64,000 nucleotides of DNA from assembly GCF_001953975.1 (NCBI RefSeq), contig NZ_MBEJ01000096.1, positions 1-64,000 of the forward strand. Reading direction: 5' to 3'. Positions 1 through 8,289 of the stretch are shown here, piece by piece. The notes below the pieces were generated by a model. The model saw only the letters and a list, made by a program, of their open reading frames with translations. It was not told the DNA's origin and searched no databases. The first letter of the stretch is position 1; every line of letters begins with the position of its first letter. The DNA is from Mycobacterium sp. NS-7484 (GTDB lineage Bacteria > Actinomycetota > Actinomycetes > Mycobacteriales > Mycobacteriaceae). The position numbers were made by a program, and so were the translations under genes.

Positions 1-70
1 CCTCCACCAACCGGCGCAACAGCGACTTGTCGGCGACGATGGCGGCGTAGAACCCGGCATTGGCAGCCGT
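1..70. other. Inverted fragment of dnaB at window edge
   Basis: Read on the minus strand, these bases encode NAGFYAAIVADKSLLRR followed by LVE, the conserved mycobacterial DnaB segment that normally lies directly before the GTRVVQYGY segment. That second segment starts on the plus strand at about 71. The plus-strand dnaB frame has a TAG at 48-50, so the gene cannot be read through here. Either a ~70-bp block is inverted in place or this is a chimeric fold-back at a contig end; an artefact seems more likely. The family order of the two peptides is recalled, not aligned. Confidence 0.8.
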
Positions 71-2732
71 GGGCACCCGGGTGGTGCAGTACGGCTACGC
101 CGGGGCCGACGGCGCCGACGTCAGCGATGTGGTGGATCGGGCCCAGGCCGAGATCTACGACGTCACCGAGCGGCGCGCCTCCGAGGACTTCGTCCCCCTC
201 GAAGATCTGCTGCAGCCCACGATGGATGAGATCGACGCGATCGCGTCGCAGGGCGGCATCGCGCGCGGTGTGCCGACCGGGTTCACCGAACTCGACGAGA
301 TCACCAACGGCCTGCATGCCGGGCAGATGATCATCATCGCGGCGCGGCCGGGTGTCGGGAAGGCACTGGCGCTCGAGACTCCGCTGCCGACTCCCAGCGG
401 CTGGACCACGATGGGTGACGTCGCCGTGGGTGATCACCTCATCGGTGCCGACGGTGAGCCCACGCGCGTTGTCGCGGCCACCGACGTCATGCTCGGCCGC
501 CCGTGCTATGAGGTCGAATTCTCGGACGGCACAACGATCGTCGCCGACGCCCAGCACCAGTGGCCGACGGGCGACGGAATCCGGACCACCACGCAGCTGC
601 GCCCGGGCGTGCATGCCATCGCTGCCCCGAGTTCTGGCGGAGGCGCCGCGGTGCTGGCGCCGGTCTGTCAGGTCGCCGCGGTGCGACGGCTCCCCAGTGT
701 GCCGGTGCGGTGCGTCGAGGTGGACAACGCCGCGCATCTGTACCTGGCCGGCCCGGCGATGGTGCCGACACACAACTCCACCCTGGGCTTGGACTTCATG
801 CGGTCCTGCTCGATCAAGCACCGGATGGCCAGCGTCATCTTCTCGCTGGAAATGAGCAAGTCCGAGATCGTCATGCGGCTGCTCTCGGCCGAGGCGAAAA
901 TCAAACTGGGCGATATGCGTTCGGGCCGCATGAGCGACGACGACTGGACCAAGCTGGCTCGCCGGATGAGTGAGATCAGCGAGGCGCCGCTCTACATCGA
1001 CGACTCGCCGAACCTCACCATGATGGAGATCCGCGCCAAAGGCCGACGGCTGGCCCAGAAGGCCGACCTGCGGCTGGTGGTTGTCGACTACATGCAGCTG
1101 ATGAGCTCGGGCAAGAAGTACGAGTCACGTCAGCAAGAAGTTTCGGACTTCTCCCGAAGCCTCAAGCTGATGGCCAAGGAGCTCAACGTTCCCGTGGTGG
1201 CGATCAGCCAGCTGAACCGTGGTCCCGAGCAGCGCACCGACAAACGACCCCAGGTCTCCGACCTCCGTGAGTCGGGCTGCCTGACCGCGAATACCCGAAT
1301 CCTGCGCGCCGACACCGGCGCTGAGGTGACCTTCGGCGAGTTGATGGCAACGGGTGAGCGGCCGCTGGTGTGGTCGCTCGATGAGCGCAAGCGCATGGTG
1401 GCCCGACCGATGACCAACGTGTTCTACAGCGGCCACAAAGAGGTGTTCAAGGTCCGGCTTGCGTCGGGCCGCGAGGTCGAAGCCACGGCAAACCATCCCT
1501 TCATGACGTTGGACGGCTGGGTTTCGTTGGGGGATCTGACAGTTGGTGCCCGCGTCGCGGCGCCGCGGACAGTGCCCGAACCGGTGCAGACCGAGCGGAT
1601 GGACGAGTCCGAGATCGTGATGCTGGCGCACATGATCGGCGACGGTTCGTGTGTGAAGCGTCAGCCGATCCGGTATGCCTCGGTTGATGAGGACAACCTG
1701 ACTGCTGTCGCAGCGGCTGCGACCCATTTCGGGATCACCGCGGTAAGGGACGAGTACGCGGCGGCTCGGGTGACGACGCTGCGTATGCCGGCGCCGTACC
1801 GGCTGACCCACGGTAAGCGCAACCCGATTGCGGCCTGGCTGGACGAGCTGGGGCTCTTTGGTCTGCGTAGCTATGAGAAGTTCGTGCCCAAGCCGGTTTT
1901 CGCGCTGCCCAACGATCAGGTGGCGTTGTTCCTTCGGCACCTGTGGGCGACAGACGGCTCGGTTCGCTGGGATGCCAAGGTTGGACAGGGCCGGATCTAC
2001 TACGCCACCACCAGCCGGCAGTTGGCCGACGATGTGATGCAGTTGCTTCTGCGGGTCGGAGTGGCTGCGCGGATCAAGCGCGCTAAGAAGACGGGATACC
2101 GGGACTGCTGGCACGTGCTGATCTACGGCGCGGAGAACCAGCGACGGTTCCTGACCGACGTTGGTGTGCACGGTGGTCGCGGTGTGCTGGCGCGTGATGT
2201 GCTGAGCCACCTGACCGCCATCAGCTGCAACACCAATCTCGACACCGTGCCCAAAGCGGTGTGGCAGCAGGTGAAGTCGGCGATGACGCGTGAGGGTATC
2301 TCGCACCGTCAGTTCGCGGCAGCGATGGGGACGCAGTTCTGCGGTTCGGCATTGTGGAAGCACTCACCGAGTCGGGACCGGTTACGCAAAGCCGCGCACC
2401 TGCTCAACGATGAGACGCTGCACGACCTCGCTACCAACGATGTGTTCTGGGACGAGATCGCCGAGATCACGAGCATCGGGGAGCACGACGTCTACGACGG
2501 AACCGTTAGCGGCACACATAACTTCGTCGCGAACTTAGTCAGCCTACATAATTCGCTGGAGCAGGATGCCGATATGGTGATGCTCCTGCACCGGCCTGAC
2601 GCCATCGACCGTGAAGACCCCCGCGGCGGTGAAGCCGACATCATCCTGGGCAAGCACCGTAACGGCCCGACCGCGAATATCACTGTGGCACACCAGCTCC
2701 ACTTCTCGCGGTTTACGAATATGGCGCGGTAG
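69..2732 (+). CDS. dnaB: Replicative DNA helicase DnaB, 5'-truncated, with two inteins
   Basis: Hexameric 5'-3' helicase that unwinds DNA ahead of the replisome. The N-terminal domain is missing because of the inverted segment at the window edge, so the TTG at 60 is not a real start. Extein landmarks are the Walker A motif ARPGVGK/S, a Walker B-like VVVDYMQLM and SQLNRGPEQR, and the protein ends FTNMAR. Intein 1 (363-776) splits Walker A between K and S; intein 2 (1278-2552) lies between RESG and SLEQDADMVML. Both must splice out for helicase activity. The extein closely matches mycobacterial DnaB. A short gap separates it from the minus-strand methyltransferase gene, so the two are convergent. 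Confidence 0.96.
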   Translation: MGTRVVQYGYAGADGADVSDVVDRAQAEIYDVTERRASEDFVPLEDLLQPTMDEIDAIASQGGIARGVPTGFTELDEITNGLHAGQMIIIAARPGVGKALALETPLPTPSGWTTMGDVAVGDHLIGADGEPTRVVAATDVMLGRPCYEVEFSDGTTIVADAQHQWPTGDGIRTTTQLRPGVHAIAAPSSGGGAAVLAPVCQVAAVRRLPSVPVRCVEVDNAAHLYLAGPAMVPTHNSTLGLDFMRSCSIKHRMASVIFSLEMSKSEIVMRLLSAEAKIKLGDMRSGRMSDDDWTKLARRMSEISEAPLYIDDSPNLTMMEIRAKGRRLAQKADLRLVVVDYMQLMSSGKKYESRQQEVSDFSRSLKLMAKELNVPVVAISQLNRGPEQRTDKRPQVSDLRESGCLTANTRILRADTGAEVTFGELMATGERPLVWSLDERKRMVARPMTNVFYSGHKEVFKVRLASGREVEATANHPFMTLDGWVSLGDLTVGARVAAPRTVPEPVQTERMDESEIVMLAHMIGDGSCVKRQPIRYASVDEDNLTAVAAAATHFGITAVRDEYAAARVTTLRMPAPYRLTHGKRNPIAAWLDELGLFGLRSYEKFVPKPVFALPNDQVALFLRHLWATDGSVRWDAKVGQGRIYYATTSRQLADDVMQLLLRVGVAARIKRAKKTGYRDCWHVLIYGAENQRRFLTDVGVHGGRGVLARDVLSHLTAISCNTNLDTVPKAVWQQVKSAMTREGISHRQFAAAMGTQFCGSALWKHSPSRDRLRKAAHLLNDETLHDLATNDVFWDEIAEITSIGEHDVYDGTVSGTHNFVANLVSLHNSLEQDADMVMLLHRPDAIDREDPRGGEADIILGKHRNGPTANITVAHQLHFSRFTNMAR
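363..776 (+). other. DnaB intein 1: class 3 mini-intein in the P-loop
   Basis: A 138-residue in-frame insert between GVGK and S of the Walker A motif. It begins with Ala rather than Cys/Ser/Thr and ends THN before an extein Ser. It carries the residues of the class 3 (WCT) splicing group: Trp in QHQWPTG (block B), Cys in VRCVEVD (block F) and Thr in MVPTHN (block G). In that class the block F Cys is the first nucleophile. There is no LAGLIDADG motif and no room for an endonuclease, so it cannot home by itself. Boundaries follow from restoring the GKS motif. Confidence 0.93.
1278..2552 (+). mobile_element. DnaB intein 2 with LAGLIDADG homing endonuclease
   Basis: A 425-residue insert beginning CLTANTRI and ending SLHN before extein Ser. 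The N-terminal splicing block includes TANHPF (block B), and GTHNFVANLVSLHN covers blocks F and G. Two dodecapeptide motifs, LAHMIGDGS (near 1622) and LRHLWATDGS (near 1931), mark a DOD-type homing endonuclease domain of about 200 residues, which could copy the intein into intein-less dnaB alleles. The last codons (TTA, CTA, CAT, AAT) are AT-richer than the extein, consistent with horizontal spread. Whether the nuclease is active cannot be told; both motifs keep their acidic residue. Confidence 0.95.
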
Positions 2733-2779
2733 CCAGGTTTCGTCGACGCAACGGACGACCAGGCGTATGCCGTGCGGCG

Positions 2780-3685
2780 TCACCCGCGGTGGGCCGACAG
2801 GTATTGGTAACTCAGCGTGCCGACGGGAAGGTTCTCAGGTGGTCGGCGGCCCAACTCGGCCATCACCTCGGCGGTGACCTTGCCGGAGGTAGTCCATCCA
2901 CGTTCGGTCAGCCACTCGGCAATGTCGGCACGGTGGCCCTCGGTGAAGAACAGTTCGTCACTGGAGTAGACCTCTGCGCGGGTCGTCTCGTTCATCCGCG
3001 CAAACATTGCGCGCAGATTCTCCTGGTTGTAGAAGTCGGGCGGATAAATGTCGACGACCAGTCGGCTACCGGGCGCGCTGAGCCGGTGAACTCGCTCGAA
3101 CAGTTGGTCCTGACCGTTAGGTGGCAGATACGGCAGGAGTCCTTCGGCCACCCAGTCGGTGGGTTCGTCGGGATCGAAGCCGGCTGCAGTCAGTGCGGCT
3201 GGCCAGTCCTGCCGCAGGTCGATAGGCACCGGGCATCGTCGGGCTGACGGCCGCTCGCCCCGCATGGCGTCGGACTTGAACTCGAGCACGCCCGGTTGGT
3301 CGAGTTCGTAGACGACGACGCCGGTGCGCCAAGGCAGCCGCCAGGCTCGGGCATCCAGTCCGGCGGCCAGCAGGACGACCTGGTTTGCCGAACCGTCCCG
3401 GAGAAAGTCATCGATGAATCGGGTCCGGCAAGCGGCCCCGTTGGTCGAGGCCTGCCGAAATTGTGCGACTGCGGGATCGTCGTAGTCCGCAGAGTGCCAG
3501 GCCTGGGTGCCGTAGGGGTTCTGCCAGCCCTTGGCGACGGCGGAATCGATGAAATGCTGTGCAAACGGGTCGGTGAACAGTCGGTCGTCGCGCAGTGTTT
3601 CGGCGGCCCGGACCATGGCTGTGGCCAGCGCGGTGCTGCCGACCTTTCCGGCGATGTCCCAGCTGTCGCCTTCGCTTCTGGCCAT
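2780..3685 (-). CDS. Class I SAM-dependent methyltransferase (mycobacterial LCM-like family)
   Basis: 301 residues, of the multicopy mycobacterial S-adenosylmethionine-dependent methyltransferase family related to leucine carboxyl methyltransferases (TIGR00027-type). The opening (SWDIAGKVGSTALATAMVRA) and the SAM-binding stretch VVLLAAGLDARAWRLPW near residues 105-120 are typical. The true substrate is unknown for most members. ATG is preceded by AGAGGAGCGG, a fair ribosome site. It stands alone, convergent with dnaB. The upstream spacer contains the imperfect dyad GCTATGG/CCGTAGC (3730-3745), which might be an operator. Confidence 0.88.
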   Translation of the reverse strand: MARSEGDSWDIAGKVGSTALATAMVRAAETLRDDRLFTDPFAQHFIDSAVAKGWQNPYGTQAWHSADYDDPAVAQFRQASTNGAACRTRFIDDFLRDGSANQVVLLAAGLDARAWRLPWRTGVVVYELDQPGVLEFKSDAMRGERPSARRCPVPIDLRQDWPAALTAAGFDPDEPTDWVAEGLLPYLPPNGQDQLFERVHRLSAPGSRLVVDIYPPDFYNQENLRAMFARMNETTRAEVYSSDELFFTEGHRADIAEWLTERGWTTSGKVTAEVMAELGRRPPENLPVGTLSYQYLSAHRG

Positions 3686-3869
3686 GTCCGCTCCTCTGTC
3701 GGCAGCTGAAGGAGATGCTATTGACGGACGCTATGGAGCCGTAGCGTAGGCAGCTACCTCATTCAAACCGCGCGCCCACCGCGGACAGGTGGACATCGTC
3801 CAACCCAGTTCGTAGCCTGTCCGAGAACATCGACAGCCGGACCAAGATCGGTCCTTGCAGTGAAGGACC

Positions 3870-4934
3870 GTGAGAATCCGTATGACCGGAGTGCGCCGTT
3901 TACTTCGGCGAACGGCGCACGGCTCGGCAGTCGCAGCCCTGGTTCTGGCCGCCTCGGTAACCAACGTCCATGCCGACCCGGCGGCCGACGCGCTCTCCAA
4001 GCTCGACGAGCTGTCACGCCAGGCGGTCGAAACTCGTGAGGCCGTCACCGCAGCCCAACGCGACGTCGACGCCAGCCAGGCCGAGCACGCCGCCGCCGCG
4101 GACCGCCACCGTGCCGATGAAGAAGCCCTCGCGGTGGCCAACGTCCAGCTCGCCCCCTACCAGGCCGCGGCCGACAAGGTGGCGGCGATGACGTACATGA
4201 GCGGTGGCCGGGGTCAGTTGGCGGCGGTGATGACCGCGACGTCCCCACGACAGCTGATCGATCGACTGTCGTTGGATCGGGCGGTCGCCGGCCGGATCGC
4301 CGACCAACTGGAGGGGGCACGCGTAGCCCGGGAGCGCGCCGCCGCGGCCGCGGCGGCGTCGGAGAAGTCGGCCGCCGACGCCCGGACCAAGGCCGAGCAG
4401 GCCGCCGCGGTGCGCGCCGACCTGCAGCGCAAGTGGACGGAGCTGCTGCGACAGATCTCCGCCGCGGAGGCGCAGTACGGTGCGCTGACACCCCAACAGC
4501 AGGCGATCATCGACAACGCCCCACCAAGCGCACCACCGGGAAAAGATGCGTCACTGGCCGCTGCCCGGGTCGACATCCCGGAGGCGTTACCCGTGGGCGT
4601 TGCCTCCGAGGTTGGGCTGCAGCCCAATTCGATCTTGGCGGCGCGGGCGGTCAGCGCCACGTTCCCCCAGATCGCCGAGATCGGCGGGGTGCGGCCAGAC
4701 TCCAAGCCATGGCATCCCAGCGGCCTGGCGATCGACATCATGATCCCCAATTCGGGCAGCCCCGAGGGCATCGCGCTCGGCGATGAGATTCTCGCCTTCG
4801 CCTTGAGCAATGCCGCCCGGTTCGGGTTGCAGGATGTGATCTGGCGCGGCACCTACTACACGCCGTCCGGACCGCAGGCCACCGGTTACGGCCATTACGA
4901 CCACGTGCACATCACCACGACGCCACGTCGTTGA
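3870..4934 (+). CDS. Exported coiled-coil protein with M15-like peptidoglycan hydrolase C-terminus
   Basis: 354 residues. A signal peptide (AVAALVLAASVTNVHADP) is followed by a long Ala/Glu/Arg-rich coiled coil (about 40-215). The C-terminal domain (about 235-354) has HPSGLAIDI and YGHYDHVHITT, matching the H-x6-D and H-x-H zinc ligands of VanY/M15-like peptidases and the related ARB-07466-type domain. Coiled coil plus hydrolase resembles cell-wall hydrolases such as RipA, but no NlpC/P60 triad is present. The GTG at 3870 sits only two bases after GAAGGA; ATG at 3882 is an alternative start. A role in peptidoglycan remodelling is inferred. Confidence 0.75.
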   Translation: MRIRMTGVRRLLRRTAHGSAVAALVLAASVTNVHADPAADALSKLDELSRQAVETREAVTAAQRDVDASQAEHAAAADRHRADEEALAVANVQLAPYQAAADKVAAMTYMSGGRGQLAAVMTATSPRQLIDRLSLDRAVAGRIADQLEGARVARERAAAAAAASEKSAADARTKAEQAAAVRADLQRKWTELLRQISAAEAQYGALTPQQQAIIDNAPPSAPPGKDASLAAARVDIPEALPVGVASEVGLQPNSILAARAVSATFPQIAEIGGVRPDSKPWHPSGLAIDIMIPNSGSPEGIALGDEILAFALSNAARFGLQDVIWRGTYYTPSGPQATGYGHYDHVHITTTPRR

Positions 4935-4938
4935 CCCG

Positions 4939-5829
4939 TTAGACGTGCCCGCCGGGGAACATGGTCTTGACGGCCTGGGTCATGGTGTTGCGGGCAGATG
5001 CGGCATCACCGGGTTCCAGGGAGCTCATCGCCATGACGTAGCGGCGGTCCGGCCCGATCGCGCCGGTGGACACGTGAAGTTGATTGCCACCGTTCCAGCA
5101 GCAGAACCAACCTTGCTTGACGGCGACGGGCTCCGCGTACAGCCCCTCGGGGATGCCGAAGCGTTGCGGGTATCCGTCGGTGCCCGTCGGGGTGGATTGG
5201 GCGAGGTTGCTCATGATCACGTTGGCCTGCTCGGGAGGCAGCCCGCCGCTGCCGTCCAACAGCATGTCGTAGTAGCGAACCAGGTCGCTTGCGGTGCTTT
5301 GCGTGACGTCCCAGTGCCCGTTGTAGGGCGCGGTGGTGCCCGTCAACCCGTACCGCGCCACGATGCGTGAGATGACGGCGTTGCCTCCGCTGCGGTCCCA
5401 GAACGTCTGGGCCGCACCGTCGTCGGAGGAGCGCAGCATGATGTCGAGCGACTTGCGATCGGCCGCAGTCAGTTTCGTCTCGCCGGTCGATTCCCGCAGC
5501 AGCAGATCGTCGGCGATGAACAGCTTCACCACCGAGGCGATCGGGAACGGTTGGTTGGCGGCGCTGGAGACCACCGCGCCGGTGTTGCGGTCCAGCACGG
5601 ACACCGTGATGTCGGCGCCGGATTTGGCTGCGTCGGCGGTGGCTTGGCGGGTGCGGGCGTCGAGACCGTCGAAGGGCGCCGCCGCCGGGCCGGTCGGCTC
5701 TTGAACTACCGGATCCTGGGCGATGTCCTGGATCGGCGTGGCCGAGACCTGTGCCTCACAACCGACGAGCATCGCCACACTGACGATCGCCATGCCGGTC
5801 ACCGCCGCCTTCGACAGCCGCCTGCGCAT
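4939..5829 (-). CDS. Beta-lactamase/PBP-like serine hydrolase lipoprotein
   Basis: 296 residues. The signal sequence ends in lipobox LVGC (Cys24), so the protein should be lipid-anchored on the outer face of the membrane. The beta-lactamase/PBP fold motifs are recognisable: SVVK (S-x-x-K), SSDDGA in the position of the SDN loop, and KQG in the position of KTG. It resembles mycobacterial LppW-type lipoproteins rather than the secreted class A enzyme BlaC. The degenerate second and third motifs leave hydrolytic activity uncertain. It is convergent with the M15-like gene, with only four bases between stops. Confidence 0.8.
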   Translation of the reverse strand: MRRRLSKAAVTGMAIVSVAMLVGCEAQVSATPIQDIAQDPVVQEPTGPAAAPFDGLDARTRQATADAAKSGADITVSVLDRNTGAVVSSAANQPFPIASVVKLFIADDLLLRESTGETKLTAADRKSLDIMLRSSDDGAAQTFWDRSGGNAVISRIVARYGLTGTTAPYNGHWDVTQSTASDLVRYYDMLLDGSGGLPPEQANVIMSNLAQSTPTGTDGYPQRFGIPEGLYAEPVAVKQGWFCCWNGGNQLHVSTGAIGPDRRYVMAMSSLEPGDAASARNTMTQAVKTMFPGGHV

Positions 5830-5980
5830 ACATCCTCCACATCATCCGGGGCCAGGGGAGCTGCGATGGACTCTGCGCCCGGCGGTCGTCCCAGCCTAGC
5901 CGCGGTCGATCCGGCCACACGATGTCGCACCCAGGGAACTCCTGGTGTGGGTTCGGAGCTCGCCGGGTATCGAACCGGCT

Positions 5981-7129
5981 ATGCGCATTCTGGTCACCGG
6001 CGCCACCGGGTATGTCGGCTCCCGCCTGGTCTCGGCATTGCTGGCGGAGGGTCACCAGGTCACCGTGGCTGCGCGCGACGCCGACAAAGTCGCGCGGTTC
6101 GGCTGGGTGGATGACGTCCGGTGCGTCGTCATGGACGCCGGCGATGCAGACTCGGTGGGCCGCGCGCTGACGGCCGCATCGCGGAAGGACGGTATCGATG
6201 TCCTCTACTACCTGCTGCACGGCATCGGCGAACCCGATTTTCGCGAAGCCGACAATCAGGCGGCGGGAAACGTCGCCCGGGCTGCCGCGGCGGCGGGAGT
6301 GTCGCGCATCGTCTACCTCGGCGGTTTCGTCCCCGACGCGCGAAATTTGTCGGAGCACTTGAAAGGCCGCGCAGAGGTGGCCGCGGCACTGCAGGTGCCC
6401 GATGGTCCCGAGCTCGTCTGGCTGGGTGCAGCGATGATCATCGGTGCCGGGTCCACCTCGTTCGAAATGATGCGTTATGTCGCGGACCGCTTCGTCGCGC
6501 TCCCCATGCCGGGCTGGGCCGGTAATCCGATCGACCCGATTTCCATTCGTGACCTCCTGTACTACCTGGTGGCCGCCGCGGACGCCGAGCAGGTTCCGGC
6601 CGGCTCCTACGACGTCGCCGGACCGGAGCGCACCACCTACGGCGAGTTGTTACAGCGTTACGCTCGGATTTGTCGCCGCCCCCGGGTGTCGCTTCCGCTG
6701 CCAGGTGTGCCGATCGGACTGGTCGGTCGACTGACCGCAGCCGTGCTGCCGCTGCCGGGTGGATTGTCCGCTGATCTTGTTGCCTCCCTGGAATATCCGA
6801 TGACGACCTCGGGCCGGAGACTGAGTGCGACGGTGGCCGACCCGCCCGGAGGCCTGGTGGCTGTCGACGACGCCCTCGCCCGATCCGTCGCGTATTCCGC
6901 GCCGACGCCGGTCGATGTTCTGGGGGATCCGCACCGCCTGGCCACGACCGACCCCAGGTGGGCCGGTGGTGACGCGTTGTGGTTGCGGCGCCTGGCAGGC
7001 GCCGTCACGCCGCGCCAGACCCGACGGGTATTGGGTGTGCTGGCGGCCATCCCCAAACCGGTGGTCGGTGCGGTCCGGACCGGCCTGGGCGTTCTCGGCG
7101 CTCTCAAACCCGGGATGCATGCGTCATGA
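5981..7129 (+). CDS. NAD(P)-binding atypical SDR / NmrA-like protein
   Basis: 382 residues. The N-terminus MRILVTGATGYVGSRL is a Rossmann nucleotide-binding motif (TGATGYVG). The rest matches extended or atypical SDR proteins of the NAD(P)H-binding/NmrA type, often annotated as epimerase or complex I-like assembly factor. The C-terminal third is not diagnostic. ATG at 5981 is chosen because it opens directly on the Rossmann strand; upstream in-frame starts would add unrelated residues. Its stop overlaps the ATG of the next gene (ATGA), so the two are probably co-translated. Substrate unknown. Confidence 0.82.
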   Translation: MRILVTGATGYVGSRLVSALLAEGHQVTVAARDADKVARFGWVDDVRCVVMDAGDADSVGRALTAASRKDGIDVLYYLLHGIGEPDFREADNQAAGNVARAAAAAGVSRIVYLGGFVPDARNLSEHLKGRAEVAAALQVPDGPELVWLGAAMIIGAGSTSFEMMRYVADRFVALPMPGWAGNPIDPISIRDLLYYLVAAADAEQVPAGSYDVAGPERTTYGELLQRYARICRRPRVSLPLPGVPIGLVGRLTAAVLPLPGGLSADLVASLEYPMTTSGRRLSATVADPPGGLVAVDDALARSVAYSAPTPVDVLGDPHRLATTDPRWAGGDALWLRRLAGAVTPRQTRRVLGVLAAIPKPVVGAVRTGLGVLGALKPGMHAS

Positions 7130-7812
7130 CGAACCTGCTCGACCTCATGCGCACCAGCGCGACAGCCCCGCCGGAACCGCCGTCGGTGATCCGCCGACGT
7201 CGGCGCTTCGTGGTGGCTGTCCTGATTCTCGGAGCCGTTCTACTCGGTGTGTCGCTGACTCGCCGCCCCGGTGACCCGACCTTCTATTGGTTAACCTTCG
7301 GCCTGGCCGCGGCGTGGGCGGGCGGTGCCTTTCTGTCGGGCCCGCTGCACCTGGGCACCGAGTCTTGGGGCCCGCCGTATCGGCGGCCGGCGTTACTCGG
7401 GATCGCGACCGGTGTGCTCCTCGGTGCGGCGTTTGTCGTCGGCGCTCTGGTGGCGCGCGAGATCGACGTCGTCGCAGCGTTGATCACCCGGGTCCTCGCC
7501 TTCGCCCACCACGGCTCGTTGCTGTTGATCGTGACGATCACCCTGGTCAACGGCGTGGCCGAGGAACTGTTCTTCCGCGGTGCGCTCTACTCCGCGCTGT
7601 CAGGCCACCGTCCGGTGCTGATCTCGACGCTGCTCTACATCGTCGCCACCTCGGCGTCCGGGAATCCGATGCTGGGGTTCGCTGCCGTCATCCTCGGAAC
7701 GGTGTGCGCGTGGGAGCGCCGCGTGACCGGCGGCGTGCTGGCGCCGGTGCTGACCCACCTGGTGTGGGGGCTGGTGATGGTGCTCGCGCTCCCACCACTG
7801 TTCGGGCTGTAG
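7126..7812 (+). CDS. CPBP family intramembrane glutamic endopeptidase
   Basis: 228 residues with about six or seven hydrophobic segments. The CPBP (Abi/CAAX protease and bacteriocin-processing) motif EELFFRG is at about 147-153, and later His residues (including THLVWG) complete the expected active site in the membrane. Family members cleave prenylated or membrane substrates; bacterial ones are implicated in bacteriocin immunity or envelope functions. The start overlaps the upstream SDR stop by four bases. No bacteriocin-like peptide is seen nearby, so its role is open. Confidence 0.85.
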   Translation: MTNLLDLMRTSATAPPEPPSVIRRRRRFVVAVLILGAVLLGVSLTRRPGDPTFYWLTFGLAAAWAGGAFLSGPLHLGTESWGPPYRRPALLGIATGVLLGAAFVVGALVAREIDVVAALITRVLAFAHHGSLLLIVTITLVNGVAEELFFRGALYSALSGHRPVLISTLLYIVATSASGNPMLGFAAVILGTVCAWERRVTGGVLAPVLTHLVWGLVMVLALPPLFGL

Positions 7813-7833
7813 AGATTCGGGTATAGGTCCGCC

Positions 7834-8280
7834 ATGGCGAGTATCGACGTAACCGAATCCTCCCCAGCTTCACCGAAAGATGCGTGGGCCCTCGCGTCGG
7901 ACCTGTCGCGGTTCGACGAATGGCTGACGATCTTCGGCGGATGGCGCAGCAGGCTTCCCGAAAAGCTTCAGAAGGGCACTACTGTTTCGTCCCTGATCAA
8001 GGTGAAGGGCTTTCGCAATGTGATCCATTGGGAAGTCACCGAATACGACGAGCCCAACCGGATCGAACTGCGCGGCAAGGGCCGCGGTGGTGTGCACATC
8101 TGCCTTGACTTGCGTGTGCGGGAGAAGTCACCCGGATCGTTGTTCCATGTGGTCGCCACGCTGTCTGGCGGCCTGCTCAACGGTCCGGTCGGTCGGGTGG
8201 TCGCCGGCGTGTTGAAATCCGATGTGCGTAAATCGGTTGCCGCACTGGCCGCGTTGTCGCCGACACCTTCGGCGAGCTGA
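7834..8280 (+). CDS. SRPBCC protein of the Rv0910 toxin-like family
   Basis: 148 residues, START/SRPBCC helix-grip fold. The stretch SPKDAWALASDLSRFDEWL with WRSRLPEKLQKGT and VKGFRNVIHW closely resembles M. tuberculosis Rv0910, reported as the toxin of the Rv0909-Rv0910 pair and more generally a polyketide cyclase-like ligand-binding protein. No small antitoxin gene lies next to it: only 21 bases separate it from the upstream CPBP gene, and the next gene is convergent. It may therefore be a plain ligand-binding protein transcribed with the preceding genes. Confidence 0.82.
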   Translation: MASIDVTESSPASPKDAWALASDLSRFDEWLTIFGGWRSRLPEKLQKGTTVSSLIKVKGFRNVIHWEVTEYDEPNRIELRGKGRGGVHICLDLRVREKSPGSLFHVVATLSGGLLNGPVGRVVAGVLKSDVRKSVAALAALSPTPSAS

Positions 8281-8289
8281 GGATCTCGC

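Noticed and set aside
1125-2363. 412-codon open frame on the minus strand across dnaB
   Set aside because: It is antisense to intein 2 and extein codons; low-complexity His/Arg composition and no family likeness mark it as a GC-bias shadow.
4919-4945. CACGTC/GACGTG hairpin between the convergent M15-like and lipoprotein genes
   Set aside because: Arms of six bases with a 12-base loop and no U-run; too weak to call a terminator.
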